DNA from: Kineosphaera limosa NBRC 100340
GTDB taxonomy: Bacteria; Actinomycetota; Actinomycetes; Actinomycetales; Dermatophilaceae
Assembly (NCBI RefSeq): GCF_000298215.1
Contig: NZ_BAHD01000033.1
Coordinates: 1-64,000, forward strand
Length of the DNA stretch: 64,000 bases
Direction of reading: 5' to 3'
Below, in pieces: positions 39,041 to 48,140 of this stretch. The first letter of the stretch is position 1. The number at the start of each line of letters is the position of its first letter. A program made the position numbers and the translations under genes. Below the pieces are notes generated by a model. It worked only from the letters and a program-made list of their open reading frames with translations. It was not told where the DNA came from and made no database searches.

Positions 39041-39657
39041 GCCCCAGCACAAGCCCCAGCACGACCTCCGACGAGCCCGGCCCGGACGCCGCAGCGGTCC
39101 CCACGGCGGTTCCTGCAGCGGCCCCTGCGCAGGCCCCGGCCCGGCGGTGGCGCTGGCTCATCCTGGCGCTGGTGGTTCAGTTGGGCCTCGTGGGCGTTGC
39201 GGTGGCGCCGCAGTTGCAGGCGCGCTTCACGGGCCAGGAGTACCGGCTGCGGGTCGCGCCCATCGACCCGATCGACCCGTTCCGCGGCGCCTATGTGGCG
39301 CTGAGCTACCCCGACCTGCCGACCAGCGAATCCATGGCCCGGGACCTCGCCGCCGACCCCGGCACGCTGTCGGAGGCGCCCAGCGTCGGCGGCCACGTGC
39401 GCTTTGTTCCGCTGATCCGCTCAGGCGAGGTGTGGCGGGGGGCCGGCGTGCAACGCACCCGCCCCGACTCCGGCCCCTACCTGACGTGTCGGGACCGGGG
39501 ATGGCAGCTGCGTTGCGGCATCGAAAGCTGGTTCGTCCCGCAGGATCGTGCAGCCGCCATCGAGCGGGCCGTCGGCTCCGGACACGCGATCGCGGTCGTT
39601 CGGATCGACAGCTCGGGCGACGCCGCGATCGTCGACCTGCTGACCGACGAAGGCTGA
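39037..39657 (+). CDS. GDYXXLXY domain protein
   Basis: A 206-aa protein with one N-terminal membrane segment (WLILALVVQLGLVGVAVAPQ) and an extracytoplasmic domain. RVAPIDPIDPFRGAYVALSY carries the family motif with Ala for Asp (GAYVALSY). Three cysteines occur in LTCRDRGWQLRCGIES. The family is encoded beside DUF2157 and is of unknown function. GGGAGG precedes ATG 39037, which overlaps the DUF2157 stop codon, so the two proteins are translationally coupled and probably form a complex. Confidence 0.8.
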   Translation: MSPSTSPSTTSDEPGPDAAAVPTAVPAAAPAQAPARRWRWLILALVVQLGLVGVAVAPQLQARFTGQEYRLRVAPIDPIDPFRGAYVALSYPDLPTSESMARDLAADPGTLSEAPSVGGHVRFVPLIRSGEVWRGAGVQRTRPDSGPYLTCRDRGWQLRCGIESWFVPQDRAAAIERAVGSGHAIAVVRIDSSGDAAIVDLLTDEG

Positions 39658-39777
39658 GCGGGCTGCCGGGGCGCTCTCCGCCTGTCGTCGTCGACCAAGG
39701 CGGGTCGCCCCGCAGCTCAGATGTCTGTGGGCATGGTCGAATCGGGTTACCGAACCAAGCCCAACGGAGAACACCCT

Positions 39778-41040
39778 GTGACTGCGCCGCCAACGACCGA
39801 GGAGGTCGAGGAGAAGGCCCCCGAGCCGCTGACCGACAAGGCGGTCGAGCAGTGGTACGGACGGCGGGGGATGACCCTCATGCTGCGGGGCACCGGCGTG
39901 GGCGGCGACACCGCCGACCGAGCCGCCCCCGTGCTGGTCGTTCTGTTCTTGACCTCGATGCTGCTCATCGTGCCGTGGCTGACCACGGCCAATGCGGCCG
40001 CCAGCCTGGCCGTCGCCCTCGTCATGCTGCTCGCCGCCTGGGTCGGCGGCAACCTCCTTGGGCGTCGGCGCCCGTTCGCGCGGATCCGTCACATCGGATG
40101 GTTCGAGGCGGTGGCCTTCGTCGCGGCTCCCACCTTCGCGGTCATCGCGAGCCCCCTGAGCGCAGAGGTGGTCGAGGCCGTCGATCTGCCCCGGATGCAG
40201 GTGCGGTTGTTCGCCGGGGCGCTGGTCGCCGCGTGGCAGGTGCTGCAGCTCGCGGTGGTGTTCCTGATCGTCATGTTCGGCCTGGTCTCGTTGATCACGT
40301 GGCTGTTGCGGGAGGTGTGGCGGTCCCTCGGCGAGACGGGTTCGGCGCTGTCGGCGACGCTGCCGGTGATGCTCGGCGTCGTGTTCTTCTTCTTCATCAA
40401 CCCCGGCGTGTGGTCGACGATGGGCCGGCTGCCCGCGTGGTCCTACCTCCAGGTCATGTTGCTGCTGTTGCTGCTGGCGATCGCCTTCCTCAGCAGCCGA
40501 CGCCAGTTCGACCTGCGCGCGTTGACCCGCTTCGAGCACCGGGAGGACGTGCGGGCGGCGCTCGTGGACACGCCGGCCGAACACGTGGGCGACGACGATC
40601 TGCCGGCGACGCCACTGACCTGCCCGCTCACTCGGCGGCAGCGACTCAACGCCGCCATCGTTGCGGTGACCTCGCGACTGGTCGTGGCGTTCGTCATCGC
40701 GCTGGCGGTGTTCTCGTTCTTCGTGGTGCTCGGCACTATCGCGATCGACGCGGCGACGATCACCCGCTGGACGGGTGCGCAACCCAGCGTCATCGGGCAG
40801 CTTGAGGGCTTCGGCTCGCGGCCCTACCTGCTGACCTGGGAGGACGTGCGGGTCTCGGGCTTCCTGGCGATGTTCTCGGCGTTCAACTACTCGATCGCCT
40901 CCGCGACGGACAACCGCTTGCGGCACGGCGCGGCCGGCGCCGTCAACGACGTCATCCGGCAAGCCTGCGCGGTGCGCCTCGTGCTGCTGCAGCGTTCGGG
41001 GCGGCTGGAGCAGGCCGAGGGCGAGTCGGCGCAGCGGTAG
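39778..41040 (+). CDS. Polytopic membrane protein of unknown function
   Basis: A 420-aa protein with six to eight hydrophobic helices: PVLVVLFLTSMLLIVPWL, VAFVAAPTFAVIASPL, WQVLQLAVVFLIVMFGLVSL, LPVMLGVVFFFFINPGVWST and LVVAFVIALAVFSFFVVLGT. The cytoplasmic parts include FDLRALTRFEHREDVRAAL and a final helix-turn region (DNRLRHGAAGAVNDVIRQAC). No known family was recognised. GTG 39778 is chosen because ACGGAG lies eight bases upstream; an ATG at 39721 lacks such a site. It is on the same strand as the DUF2157 pair, 120 bases downstream, and converges on a phosphotransferase gene. Confidence 0.65.
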   Translation: MTAPPTTEEVEEKAPEPLTDKAVEQWYGRRGMTLMLRGTGVGGDTADRAAPVLVVLFLTSMLLIVPWLTTANAAASLAVALVMLLAAWVGGNLLGRRRPFARIRHIGWFEAVAFVAAPTFAVIASPLSAEVVEAVDLPRMQVRLFAGALVAAWQVLQLAVVFLIVMFGLVSLITWLLREVWRSLGETGSALSATLPVMLGVVFFFFINPGVWSTMGRLPAWSYLQVMLLLLLLAIAFLSSRRQFDLRALTRFEHREDVRAALVDTPAEHVGDDDLPATPLTCPLTRRQRLNAAIVAVTSRLVVAFVIALAVFSFFVVLGTIAIDAATITRWTGAQPSVIGQLEGFGSRPYLLTWEDVRVSGFLAMFSAFNYSIASATDNRLRHGAAGAVNDVIRQACAVRLVLLQRSGRLEQAEGESAQR

Positions 41041-41051
41041 CCGGTAGCGGG

Positions 41052-41972
41052 TCAGCGCAGGCGGCGCGCCTGGGCCAGGCCCCGGTCCAGGAGGGTTCGG
41101 CCCATTGGTCGAATCGTGGCGTCCGGGCCGCCGAGGATGGCGACACCGAGGTAGATCGCCCAGCCTGCGGCCCGTAACCACAGCGGATCGCTGAGGGGCA
41201 CTCCGTAGGCGGCGGCGAAGTCCGGCAGGTGTTCGGGCGGTATGAGCGAGTGCAGTTCCCCGAGGTCGGTGGCCGGGTCGCCGCTGGTCAGGTCGCCGAA
41301 GTCGATGACGGCGCTGATGCGGCCCGCGTCGACCAGGATGTTGTGGGCGTGCGGATCCCCGTGGATCCACACCGGCGGAGCCGACCAGCGGGGCGCGAGG
41401 CAGCAGGCGGCCACCAACGCCTCCACCTCCGAGAGGTCGACGGCCGTCTCCCCGACTGCCAGGTGCTCGAGTCCGGCGTTCCGGCCCTGGCGCGAGAGCT
41501 CGAGCCGTTCGTGCAGCATCGGGAGTCGCCCGTGCAGGGGTCCGCCTCGAGAGGGATTGGTCGGCGCGTCGCCAGGGGCGGGCCGGTGCAGTGCGGCGAA
41601 GAATCCACCGAGGGTGCGCGCGGCCTGGGCAGGATCGGTCGGCGGGTCCAGCAGGGCGCTGCGGCCGGGCAGCCAGGGCACGACGCTCCAGGGCCACGGG
41701 TGGCCGCAGCCGGGCTCCCCGCGACGAACGGGCACCGGTGTGGGCAGCGGCAGCCTCGGTGCCAGCCGAGGTAACCACATGAGCTCGTTGAGCAGCAGGG
41801 GGACTGCCTGCTCGCGGTGGGGGAGCCGGAGTGCCCACTCGTCTCCCACCCGGTAGAGCTCGTTGTCCCAGCCGCGGGCGACCGGTTCGACCGGTAGCCC
41901 GGCGAGGTCAGGATGCTGCTCGGCCAGCAGTTCGTGCACCAACGCGCTGCTGTTCGGGGCGGCGTGGTTCAT
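41052..41972 (-). CDS. APH-family phosphotransferase
   Basis: A 306-aa kinase-like protein of the aminoglycoside/choline phosphotransferase family. The catalytic loop is [14 protein letters not shown] (Asp base, Asn for Mg) and the Mg motif is [14 protein letters not shown]. The N-lobe begins [24 protein letters not shown]. Substrates range from antibiotics to cell metabolites; nothing points to resistance here. ATG 41972 follows GGGAGAGG at a slightly long distance; the longer frame to 42119 is not conserved-looking. It is divergent from the DUF2200 gene. Confidence 0.85.
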   Translation of the reverse strand: MNHAAPNSSALVHELLAEQHPDLAGLPVEPVARGWDNELYRVGDEWALRLPHREQAVPLLLNELMWLPRLAPRLPLPTPVPVRRGEPGCGHPWPWSVVPWLPGRSALLDPPTDPAQAARTLGGFFAALHRPAPGDAPTNPSRGGPLHGRLPMLHERLELSRQGRNAGLEHLAVGETAVDLSEVEALVAACCLAPRWSAPPVWIHGDPHAHNILVDAGRISAVIDFGDLTSGDPATDLGELHSLIPPEHLPDFAAAYGVPLSDPLWLRAAGWAIYLGVAILGGPDATIRPMGRTLLDRGLAQARRLR

Positions 41973-42078
41973 GCACTCATGGTGCCTCTCCCGCGGCGGC
42001 GCCGACGAGCACCCCCGCGTCGGCCGGCATCGATGGCGCAAGATGGACCCGAGTGCAGAGGTCGAACAGGAGGCATCG

Positions 42079-42435
42079 ATGGCGCAGCACAGGATCTTCG
42101 GGACAGCGTTCGCGGACATCTACCCGCACTACGTGACGAAGGCCGAACGCAAGGGCCGCACCCGCGAGGAGGTGCACGAGGTGATCACCTGGCTCACGGG
42201 CTACGACGAGCCGGGCCTGAGCGCGGTGCTCGAGCAGAAGGTGACGATGGAGGCGTTCTTCGCCGACGCGCCTGAGCTCAACCCGAACGCCGCCCTCATC
42301 ACCGGCTCGATCTGCGGCTACAAGGTGCAGGAGATCGAGGACCCGCTGATGCGCCAGATCCGCTACCTCGACAAGCTCGTCGACGAGTTGGCCCGCGGCA
42401 AGAAGATGAGCTCGATCCTGCGGGGGAGCGAGTAG
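42079..42435 (+). CDS. DUF2200 family protein
   Basis: A 118-aa soluble protein. It begins [20 protein letters not shown] and includes [40 protein letters not shown] and [20 protein letters not shown], the whole of the DUF2200 family. No enzymatic motif is known. ATG 42079 is preceded by AGGAGG at five bases. It sits alone between a divergent phosphotransferase and a convergent NYN-domain gene. Confidence 0.85.
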   Translation: MAQHRIFGTAFADIYPHYVTKAERKGRTREEVHEVITWLTGYDEPGLSAVLEQKVTMEAFFADAPELNPNAALITGSICGYKVQEIEDPLMRQIRYLDKLVDELARGKKMSSILRGSE

Positions 42436-42458
42436 GGAGCCGGTAGGGGGGCCGCCGC

Positions 42459-43250
42459 TCAGCGGGCCGTTCGTTTGGCGGCGCTGGCCTTGGCGACCCG
42501 CCGCGACCGCAGGCGGACCTGGCGCCGCGATCCGTCGGTGCGGGTCTCCAGGTAGGGCTGTTCCTCGACGAGCGTGCTGAGCTTCTGGTGGCCGAAGTCG
42601 CGCGGGTCGAAGTCGGCGTGAGCGCGGCTCAGGTGCTGACCGACCGGGCCGAGGGTGGCCCAGCCGTCGTCGCCGCTCGTGCTGTTTATGGCCTTGGTCA
42701 GGGCGCTGCGCAGGTTGAAGGTGGGCGCTTCTTTGGCGTCAGCGACGGCCGGCTGGCTCGCCTCGGGCGCCCGCTCGGCCTCCGGCTCTTCGGCCGACGA
42801 GGCCTCGGCGAGCACCTCCAGGAAGATGAACTGGTCGACGGCGCGGCGCAGCGACTCGGGCGTCTTGCGGCGCCCGAGCCCGTAGACGCGCTTGCCGGAT
42901 TCGCGTAGTCGGGTGGCGAGGCGGGTGAAGTCGGAGTCGGAGGAGACGAGCGCGAACGCCTCGACGTTGCCCTGCCACAGCAGGTCCATCGCGTCGATGA
43001 TGAGCGCGGAGTCGCTGGAGTTCTTGCCGACGGTGTAGGCGAATTGCTGCACGGGTTGGATCGCGTGCCGGTGCAGCTCGGACTTCCAGCCGGTGAGCTG
43101 GGTCGTCGTCCAATCCCCGTAGGCGCGTTTGACGGTCGGGGTGCCGTAGCGGGCGAGCTCCTCGAGCACGTCGCCGGCGTGTTTGGCCGAGACGTTGTCG
43201 CAGTCGATGAGCACCGCGATGCGGGCGGTCGTGCTGGATTCGTTGTCCAC
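42459..43250 (-). CDS. NYN domain (LabA/DUF88-like) protein with LOTUS-like C-terminus
   Basis: A 263-aa predicted RNase. The NYN (PIN-like) domain has RIAVLIDCDNVSAKHAGDVL (first Asp), DSALIIDAMDLLWQ and FALVSSDSDFTRLATRLR (later Asps), with VYGLGRRKTPESLRRAVDQF at its end. After an Ala/Glu-rich linker comes an OST-HTH/LOTUS-type domain (DDGWATLGPVGQHLSRAHAD, FGHQKLSTLVEEQP) and a basic tail. Such proteins are thought to cut or bind RNA. GTG 43250 gives a start just before the domain; the longer frame is low-complexity. Convergent with the DUF2200 gene. Confidence 0.85.
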   Translation of the reverse strand: MDNESSTTARIAVLIDCDNVSAKHAGDVLEELARYGTPTVKRAYGDWTTTQLTGWKSELHRHAIQPVQQFAYTVGKNSSDSALIIDAMDLLWQGNVEAFALVSSDSDFTRLATRLRESGKRVYGLGRRKTPESLRRAVDQFIFLEVLAEASSAEEPEAERAPEASQPAVADAKEAPTFNLRSALTKAINSTSGDDGWATLGPVGQHLSRAHADFDPRDFGHQKLSTLVEEQPYLETRTDGSRRQVRLRSRRVAKASAAKRTAR

Positions 43251-43499
43251 CCGCCCAACCCTAGGGCTCGGGGGGTCTGACCCGAAACGTAGCGACTTCT
43301 CGACGCACTGCGGCGCCTCTTGTCCGGAGGCCATTCACATCAGCCCAGGTCAGCGGCTTGCCTCGAGGGGCCGCCATGTCGCGGGTACGTCAAGAATCCG
43401 CTACGTCCGCGCACACTTCCCGCCGTTGCGCTGGCGGGGGCTCCTGGGCGATCGGCTGACACGCCCGCCGAAGGACGCGCCTGAAGGACACTGGGCGGT

Positions 43500-44780
43500 A
43501 TGCGTCGACGTCGGGATCCGCGGAGCGAGCCGCCGGGCGAGCCCGCCGCAGGCGCCGCCAATGGGCTGCTGCGCGGTGCCGCGCGGCGAGTCCCGGGTCT
43601 GCGGCGGATCCGTCGGCGCGCCACGGCTGACCACCCGGCGTTCGATCTCACGTACGTGCGGACGGGGGAGCTGGGCTCGGGTGCGGGGGAGGCAAACGCC
43701 GGGGCTCTGCCGCCGATCGTCGTCATCCCGGGTGGCCCGGGGATCGCCGCGACACTGCCGTACCTGGGCCTTCGTGGTCGCGCGGCAGCCAAGGGCATCG
43801 AGCTGATCATGGTGGAGCACCGCGGGGTCGGCCTCTCGCGGCGTGACCTGCGCGGCCGGGATCTGCCGCCGGCCGCGATGCGGGTCGAGGCGGCGGTCGA
43901 CGACATCGCCGCGGTGCTTGATGCCGAGGGCGTGACGCGGGCGTTCGTCTACGGGGCCTCGTACGGCAGCTATCTGGCGGCGGGCCTCGGCGTGCGGCGC
44001 CCCGGCCTGGTCGCAGGGATGGTGCTCGACTCGCCGATGGTGTCGGCGACCGACCACGAGGTGGAGCGGGAGCTGATGCGCTCGCTCTTTTGGACTGGTG
44101 ACGACCCTGCCACCGCGGCGTTGACCGATCAGGTGCACCGTCTGGCCGCGGCCGGTGTCGAGGCGACGGAGCTGCTGGTCGTCGTGCGCGCGGCCTACGA
44201 GCTCGGCGGGCCACACCTGCTGGGGCGCCTGCTCACCGCGCGCCTGGCAGGACGCGGCGCCGCGGCGTGGGCGATCCTGCGCCGCTACGCCGACCGTGAG
44301 GGGGTGGCGAGCCATCCGCGGGCCTGCCTCTACGAGTTCGACCTCGTGGGGACGCTCGCCTTCCGCGAACTGCACTACGCGCCGACTCCCGACGGTCGGC
44401 CGTTCGACACGGCGCTCACGTACGCGGCGCCGGCGCAACGGTATGCGGGTTTCGTCGGCGAACCCTTTGACCTGCCGCGCGACTTCGGCGCGTTCGACTG
44501 GCCGACCGTGGTGCTCAGCGGCCGCCGCGACCTGCGCACGCCGCCTTCGCAGGCGCGGCTCGCGGCGAGCTTGTTGCCGTCGGCGACCCTGGTCGACCTC
44601 GACAACGGCCACAGCGCCCTGGAGTCGCACCCGCTCGCGGCGCTGCACGTCATGGAGCGGCTGCGCGCGGGCCGACATCGTGCGCTGCTCGACGACGCGG
44701 CGCTGCTATCGGACCTGTCACGCCAGCCGCTCAGCGCGAGGTTGCCGGACCTCGTGCACCTGGCGCTGCTGCCCTGGTGA
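43500..44780 (+). CDS. Alpha/beta hydrolase, proline iminopeptidase-like (S33)
   Basis: A 426-aa hydrolase. The oxyanion loop is VVIPGGPGIAATL, followed by MVEHRGVGLSRRDL and the nucleophile elbow YGASYGSYLAAGLG (Ser ~155). An inserted cap domain follows. The acid and base are probably the Asp in LSGRRDLRTPP and the His in DNGHSALES. The N-terminus is basic (MRRRRDPRSE...) with no clear signal peptide. Family members cleave N-terminal proline or other small substrates; specificity is not determined. Convergent with the ATP-grasp gene. Confidence 0.82.
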   Translation: MRRRRDPRSEPPGEPAAGAANGLLRGAARRVPGLRRIRRRATADHPAFDLTYVRTGELGSGAGEANAGALPPIVVIPGGPGIAATLPYLGLRGRAAAKGIELIMVEHRGVGLSRRDLRGRDLPPAAMRVEAAVDDIAAVLDAEGVTRAFVYGASYGSYLAAGLGVRRPGLVAGMVLDSPMVSATDHEVERELMRSLFWTGDDPATAALTDQVHRLAAAGVEATELLVVVRAAYELGGPHLLGRLLTARLAGRGAAAWAILRRYADREGVASHPRACLYEFDLVGTLAFRELHYAPTPDGRPFDTALTYAAPAQRYAGFVGEPFDLPRDFGAFDWPTVVLSGRRDLRTPPSQARLAASLLPSATLVDLDNGHSALESHPLAALHVMERLRAGRHRALLDDAALLSDLSRQPLSARLPDLVHLALLPW

Positions 44781-44846
44781 CACCTACCTGCTGTGCGACG
44801 AGGCCGGGGCTGCGGCGCGGTACGTGGAGGAGCCGTCCTTTGACCC

Positions 44847-46055
44847 TCACTGGTCCGGGGCATGCAGATCGGTGAGCACCTGCTTGTCGGCAGCGGGCAT
44901 CCCGACGATTGGCTGACCGTCCCAGACGATGTCTTCACCGAGCGCGGCGAGGGCCTTCTCGTGGTGCCCGCGGGCGAGTTCGAGGCCGTGGATGAGCGAG
45001 GCGGGGGCCCACAGCATCGGGCGCGGGTCGTGCCAGCCGGCGTTGAGGCTGCGACCCGCGACGAGGTTGTGGATCTCGCCAGGCACGTCCTTGAGCGGCT
45101 CGCGGAACGACTCGAGCACGACGGCCGGGGCGATCTCGAGGAGCCCGCCCGGGGGTACGACGCTGGGGGAGTCGGTCGGCGTGGTCAGCCCCTGGTGCAG
45201 CTGCTCGGCGGTCATGAGCATCACGCCGTTCGTGGCGCGGGGGTTGCACTCGATGATCGAGTAGGAGCCGTCGTTGTCGACGTAGTCGAAGGACAGTTGG
45301 CCGGTGTAGCCGGGCAGCGTCGCGGCGATCTTCTGGGCGTAGTCCAGCGTCGGGGTCGAGTCGATGGCGAGGAACTCGATGCCGGTGCTGTCGTCCCACT
45401 GCTCGGGGGCCCGGTAGGTGGAGTGCGCGGTGACCCGGCCGTCGATGAGGGTCGAGTACGAGCAGACCATCGGCCCGTCGACGAACGGCTGGACGAGCCA
45501 CGGCTGTTCCGTGGTGGGGTGGACGTCGGCGATGTCGAGCTTGCCGGCCAGGGGACCGGTGTTCGTCAGCAGCGCGACGCCGCCGCGGGAGAACGCGGCC
45601 CGAGCGAAGTAGTGCGGCCACCGCTCGACGGCCTCGCGCAGGGAGGCGTCGTCGGTCGCGATGACGGTCTCCGGCGCGGGCACCCCTGCCTTGGCGGCGA
45701 TGCCCTGAAACGTCTCCTTGTCGTGCAGCCGCGCGAGCTGGGCGAATTCGCCGGTGAGGAGCCGCACCTGCTCCGGCAGCTCCGCGCGTCGAGCGGAGAG
45801 GTAGAACGCCTCTTCGAACGTCGGCAGGATCGTGTCGAGGTCGTGCTCCTGAACCGCCGCGACGACGTCCTTGATGAACTGGTCGGTCGCGAATGTCGGC
45901 GACGCCGTGACGACATGGGCTTTCGCGTACTTCGAGTGGCTACCGAGCGCCCCGCCGAACGTGTCCGCCGCGACGACCGTGTGCCCCGTCGATCCCAGTT
46001 TACGGATGATGTCGAGGGCGAACGTGTTGCGTGAGCTCGTGACCAGAACCTTCAT
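44847..46055 (-). CDS. ATP-grasp domain enzyme
   Basis: A 402-aa ligase-type protein. The N-terminal part (KVLVTSSRNTFALDIIRKLG, TVVAADTFGGALGSHSKYAK) is a pre-ATP-grasp fold. The central part (VPAPETVIATDDASLREAVE, FSRGGVALLTN) and the C-terminal metal site YSIIECNPRATNGVMLM are ATP-grasp. It probably joins a carboxylate to an amine through an acylphosphate; the substrate is unknown. ATG 46055 is chosen with GGGGA six bases upstream; ATG 46061 is an alternative. No biosynthetic partners lie next to it. Confidence 0.82.
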   Translation of the reverse strand: MKVLVTSSRNTFALDIIRKLGSTGHTVVAADTFGGALGSHSKYAKAHVVTASPTFATDQFIKDVVAAVQEHDLDTILPTFEEAFYLSARRAELPEQVRLLTGEFAQLARLHDKETFQGIAAKAGVPAPETVIATDDASLREAVERWPHYFARAAFSRGGVALLTNTGPLAGKLDIADVHPTTEQPWLVQPFVDGPMVCSYSTLIDGRVTAHSTYRAPEQWDDSTGIEFLAIDSTPTLDYAQKIAATLPGYTGQLSFDYVDNDGSYSIIECNPRATNGVMLMTAEQLHQGLTTPTDSPSVVPPGGLLEIAPAVVLESFREPLKDVPGEIHNLVAGRSLNAGWHDPRPMLWAPASLIHGLELARGHHEKALAALGEDIVWDGQPIVGMPAADKQVLTDLHAPDQ

Positions 46056-46144
46056 CGGCATTCCCCAATCCCTGCGACGATTCGATGAACGTTCACCCTA
46101 GTTGGGCGAAACGTTGCCACGGAGAGCGAGGTCCATCCCCGTCG

Positions 46145-46465
46145 TCACATCGTGGGGCCGGTGCCGTTCGCGGCTCGCCCCCCGCGGGAAGCCACGCTCA
46201 TCGCAAAGGTCACTGTGTCGCCGTTGTCGACGTGCTCCTGGACGCGGACGGCCTTCTTCACCGGCAGGACGTACCCGCCATCGCGCGGCAGTAAGGAGGT
46301 TTCCCACTGCGTGCCGCCGACGAGCACGTGCACGGGGATCGCGCCCCAGCCGTAGCTGGCCTCCTGGGCGTCGACGTAGTCGCAGACCTCTGCCGGCAGC
46401 GCGGCCCAGTAGAACGGCGCCGGACCGCGCCACTCGAACAGCGTCGCCGTGAAGGTCACGTCCAC
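46145..46465 (-). CDS. DUF1905 domain protein
   Basis: A 106-aa soluble protein of the DUF1905 family (FTATLFEWRGPAPFYWAALP, YGWGAIPVHVLVGGTQWETS, GGYVLPVKKAVRVQEHVDNG). The family folds as a small beta-barrel and has no known activity. Start GTG 46465, or GTG 46459. It lies between the ATP-grasp gene and a toxin-antitoxin pair on the same strand. Confidence 0.82.
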   Translation of the reverse strand: MDVTFTATLFEWRGPAPFYWAALPAEVCDYVDAQEASYGWGAIPVHVLVGGTQWETSLLPRDGGYVLPVKKAVRVQEHVDNGDTVTFAMSVASRGGRAANGTGPTM

Positions 46466-46492
46466 ACCGCGAGGCTACTTCCGATCTAGGGG

Positions 46493-46828
46493 TTAGAGGT
46501 CAAGGACGAACCGCAGTGCTTGGTCGACCGTCGCCATTGCTACCGGTTCCAGCATCCCGATTCGGCCCGACAATCGCTGCGTCGAAAGCACCCGCAGCTG
46601 ATCGCATCGAGCGAAAGACGTGTGGTCCAGTCCGCTGCTGCCCGGCTCCAACTCCACATGGCTTCTCAGGCCGTAGGAAGTGGAGGTGATGGGCACGACC
46701 ACGACGAGGCCGCCGGGGCCGTTGTTGAGGATGTCGACGGACACCACGACGGCCGGTCGCCGGAAGGCGGGTTCGTGGCCGATCGGTTGCCCCAGGTCGA
46801 CGTAGTAGACCTCTCCTCGCCAGATCAC
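46493..46828 (-). CDS. PemK/MazF-type toxin endoribonuclease
   Basis: A 111-aa protein of the MazF fold: VIWRGEVYYVDLGQPIGHEP, FRRPAVVVSVDILNN, VVVVPITST and FARCDQLRVLSTQRLSGRIG. The Arg of RRPAVVVS and the Thr-Ser of PITST are where MazF catalytic residues lie. It probably cleaves RNA at a short sequence when its antitoxin is degraded. The GTG start at 46828 overlaps the antitoxin stop (GTGA), so the two are cotranslated. Start and partner fix the assignment. Confidence 0.9.
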   Translation of the reverse strand: MIWRGEVYYVDLGQPIGHEPAFRRPAVVVSVDILNNGPGGLVVVVPITSTSYGLRSHVELEPGSSGLDHTSFARCDQLRVLSTQRLSGRIGMLEPVAMATVDQALRFVLDL

Positions 46829-47061
46829 GCCAGCGCGTCCCACTCCTGCCGCTCGGCGACGTACTGCTCCCACAGTTGCGGGTCGCTGCGCAGTTGCTGG
46901 TAGTCCTGGTTGAGGCCGCGCAGAAACTCTTGCCGTTCGAGCGCGTCGATCGCCGCGTGGACGACGTCGATGACCGACGCCTGTCGAGCCTTGGCAAGCG
47001 TGTGCAGGCGCTCTGAGTCTGGACGGCGCACGCGCACCGTCGTCGTGTCGCTGGCTGCCAT
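46825..47061 (-). CDS. Ribbon-helix-helix antitoxin of the MazF pair
   Basis: A 78-aa protein with an N-terminal ribbon-helix-helix (ASDTTTVRVRRPDSERLHTL, AKARQASVIDVVHAAIDAL) and an acidic C-terminal tail (RSDPQLWEQYVAERQEWDAL) that would wrap the toxin. It would bind its own promoter and neutralise MazF. ATG 47061 is preferred; ATG 47085 would add eight residues. It precedes the toxin gene with a four-base overlap. Confidence 0.85.
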   Translation of the reverse strand: MAASDTTTVRVRRPDSERLHTLAKARQASVIDVVHAAIDALERQEFLRGLNQDYQQLRSDPQLWEQYVAERQEWDALA

Positions 47062-47197
47062 GCGCTCAGTGTAGACGAATTGCATACTCGGTTCGGTGCC
47101 CCCGTAGGCCCCTACCCGCCATCGGACGCTCGAGTCCGCCCTGCGGTGTCTTGCGTTCTCCGCCGAGCTTCAAGCGGCGATGTGCGAGAGTCGGCCC

Positions 47198-47659
47198 ATG
47201 TCGCGGACCATCCAGATCACGTTCGACGCCGCCGATCCGGAGGGGCTCAGCAGGTTCTGGGCCCAGGCACTCGGCTACCGGCACCCGCCGCCACCGGGGC
47301 GGGAACTGGCCGAGGGGGAGGACCCCTTCGATGCCTGGCGTGCCTTCCTCGCCGAGAATGACGTCCCGGAAGACCAGTGGAACAGCGCCTCGGCCGCCGA
47401 AGACCCCGACGGCGTCGGTCCGCGCCTGTTCTTCCAGCGAGTCGCCGACGGCAAAAGCTCAAAGAACCGTGTGCATATCGACGTGCGCGTGGCCCCCGAA
47501 CTGGTCGGCGACGAGCGGATGGGCGCCCTGGAGGGGGAGTGCGACCGCCTGGTCGCGCTCGGCGCCACCCGGGTTCAACGCTTCGAGCCGGCACCGCCCA
47601 CTTCGAACGGGTTCATCGTCATGCAGGACCCCGAGGGCAACGAGTTCTGCCTGGACTGA
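47198..47659 (+). CDS. VOC family protein (glyoxalase-like)
   Basis: A 153-aa vicinal-oxygen-chelate protein with two beta-alpha-beta modules: SRTIQITFDAADPEGLSRFW, AQALGYRHPP and NRVHIDVRVAPE, then SNGFIVMQDPEGNEFCLD. This fold covers dioxygenases, glyoxalase I and resistance proteins; the reaction here is unknown. His and Glu ligands seem to be present but a full metal site is not assured. ATG 47198 starts the first strand. It is the only plus-strand gene in the toxin-antitoxin patch. Confidence 0.8.
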   Translation: MSRTIQITFDAADPEGLSRFWAQALGYRHPPPPGRELAEGEDPFDAWRAFLAENDVPEDQWNSASAAEDPDGVGPRLFFQRVADGKSSKNRVHIDVRVAPELVGDERMGALEGECDRLVALGATRVQRFEPAPPTSNGFIVMQDPEGNEFCLD

Positions 47660-47720
47660 CGGGCGCTGCGCGACAGCCCATCCGACGGCGACCCCGCCGC
47701 CCGTCGTGCCGAGTGGTAGG

Positions 47721-48140
47721 TCAGGGCAACGCAGAATCGTCGGTCACCGGATCATGGACATCCAGACCCAGCTCGCCAGCCACCACCGCCATGGCACGGT
47801 CATGTGTAGCGATCACAATGCCCTCCACCCCGCTGCGCAGAGCGGAGCCCAGGTGAATGGCATCGAGCGACTTCAGGTGCGGAACGATCGCTTCCGCTTC
47901 CTGAAGGACCGCGTGATCCAGCGGCACTATGCCGACGTGGTCGAGTACGGCCCTGCGGGTTTCCAGCGGCTCACCGAGGCGGCGGAGCGCGCGCGTCATC
48001 TCGGTCCGCAGGAGCCTCGAGGAGATCACGCGATCCCGGGGCGATCCAGTCGCGGAGTCGAACCAGCGAGCAGCTGCCGGCGAGTGGCCGAGGAGGATGC
48101 GCAAACCCACCGAACTGTCCAAGTAGTACTGCGTCACCAT
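47721..48140 (-). CDS. PIN domain ribonuclease toxin (VapC-like)
   Basis: A 139-aa toxin. Acidic PIN residues are seen in QYYLDSSVGLRILL (Asp 8), RTEMTRALRR (Glu ~47), LDAIHLGSALRSGV (Asp ~93) and IATHDRAMAVVA (Asp ~112). It should cut RNA when free of its antitoxin. ATG 48140 overlaps the end of the upstream antitoxin gene by seven bases, showing cotranslation. A second VapC-type toxin with the same gene order lies 2.4 kb away. Confidence 0.88.
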   Translation of the reverse strand: MVTQYYLDSSVGLRILLGHSPAAARWFDSATGSPRDRVISSRLLRTEMTRALRRLGEPLETRRAVLDHVGIVPLDHAVLQEAEAIVPHLKSLDAIHLGSALRSGVEGIVIATHDRAMAVVAGELGLDVHDPVTDDSALP

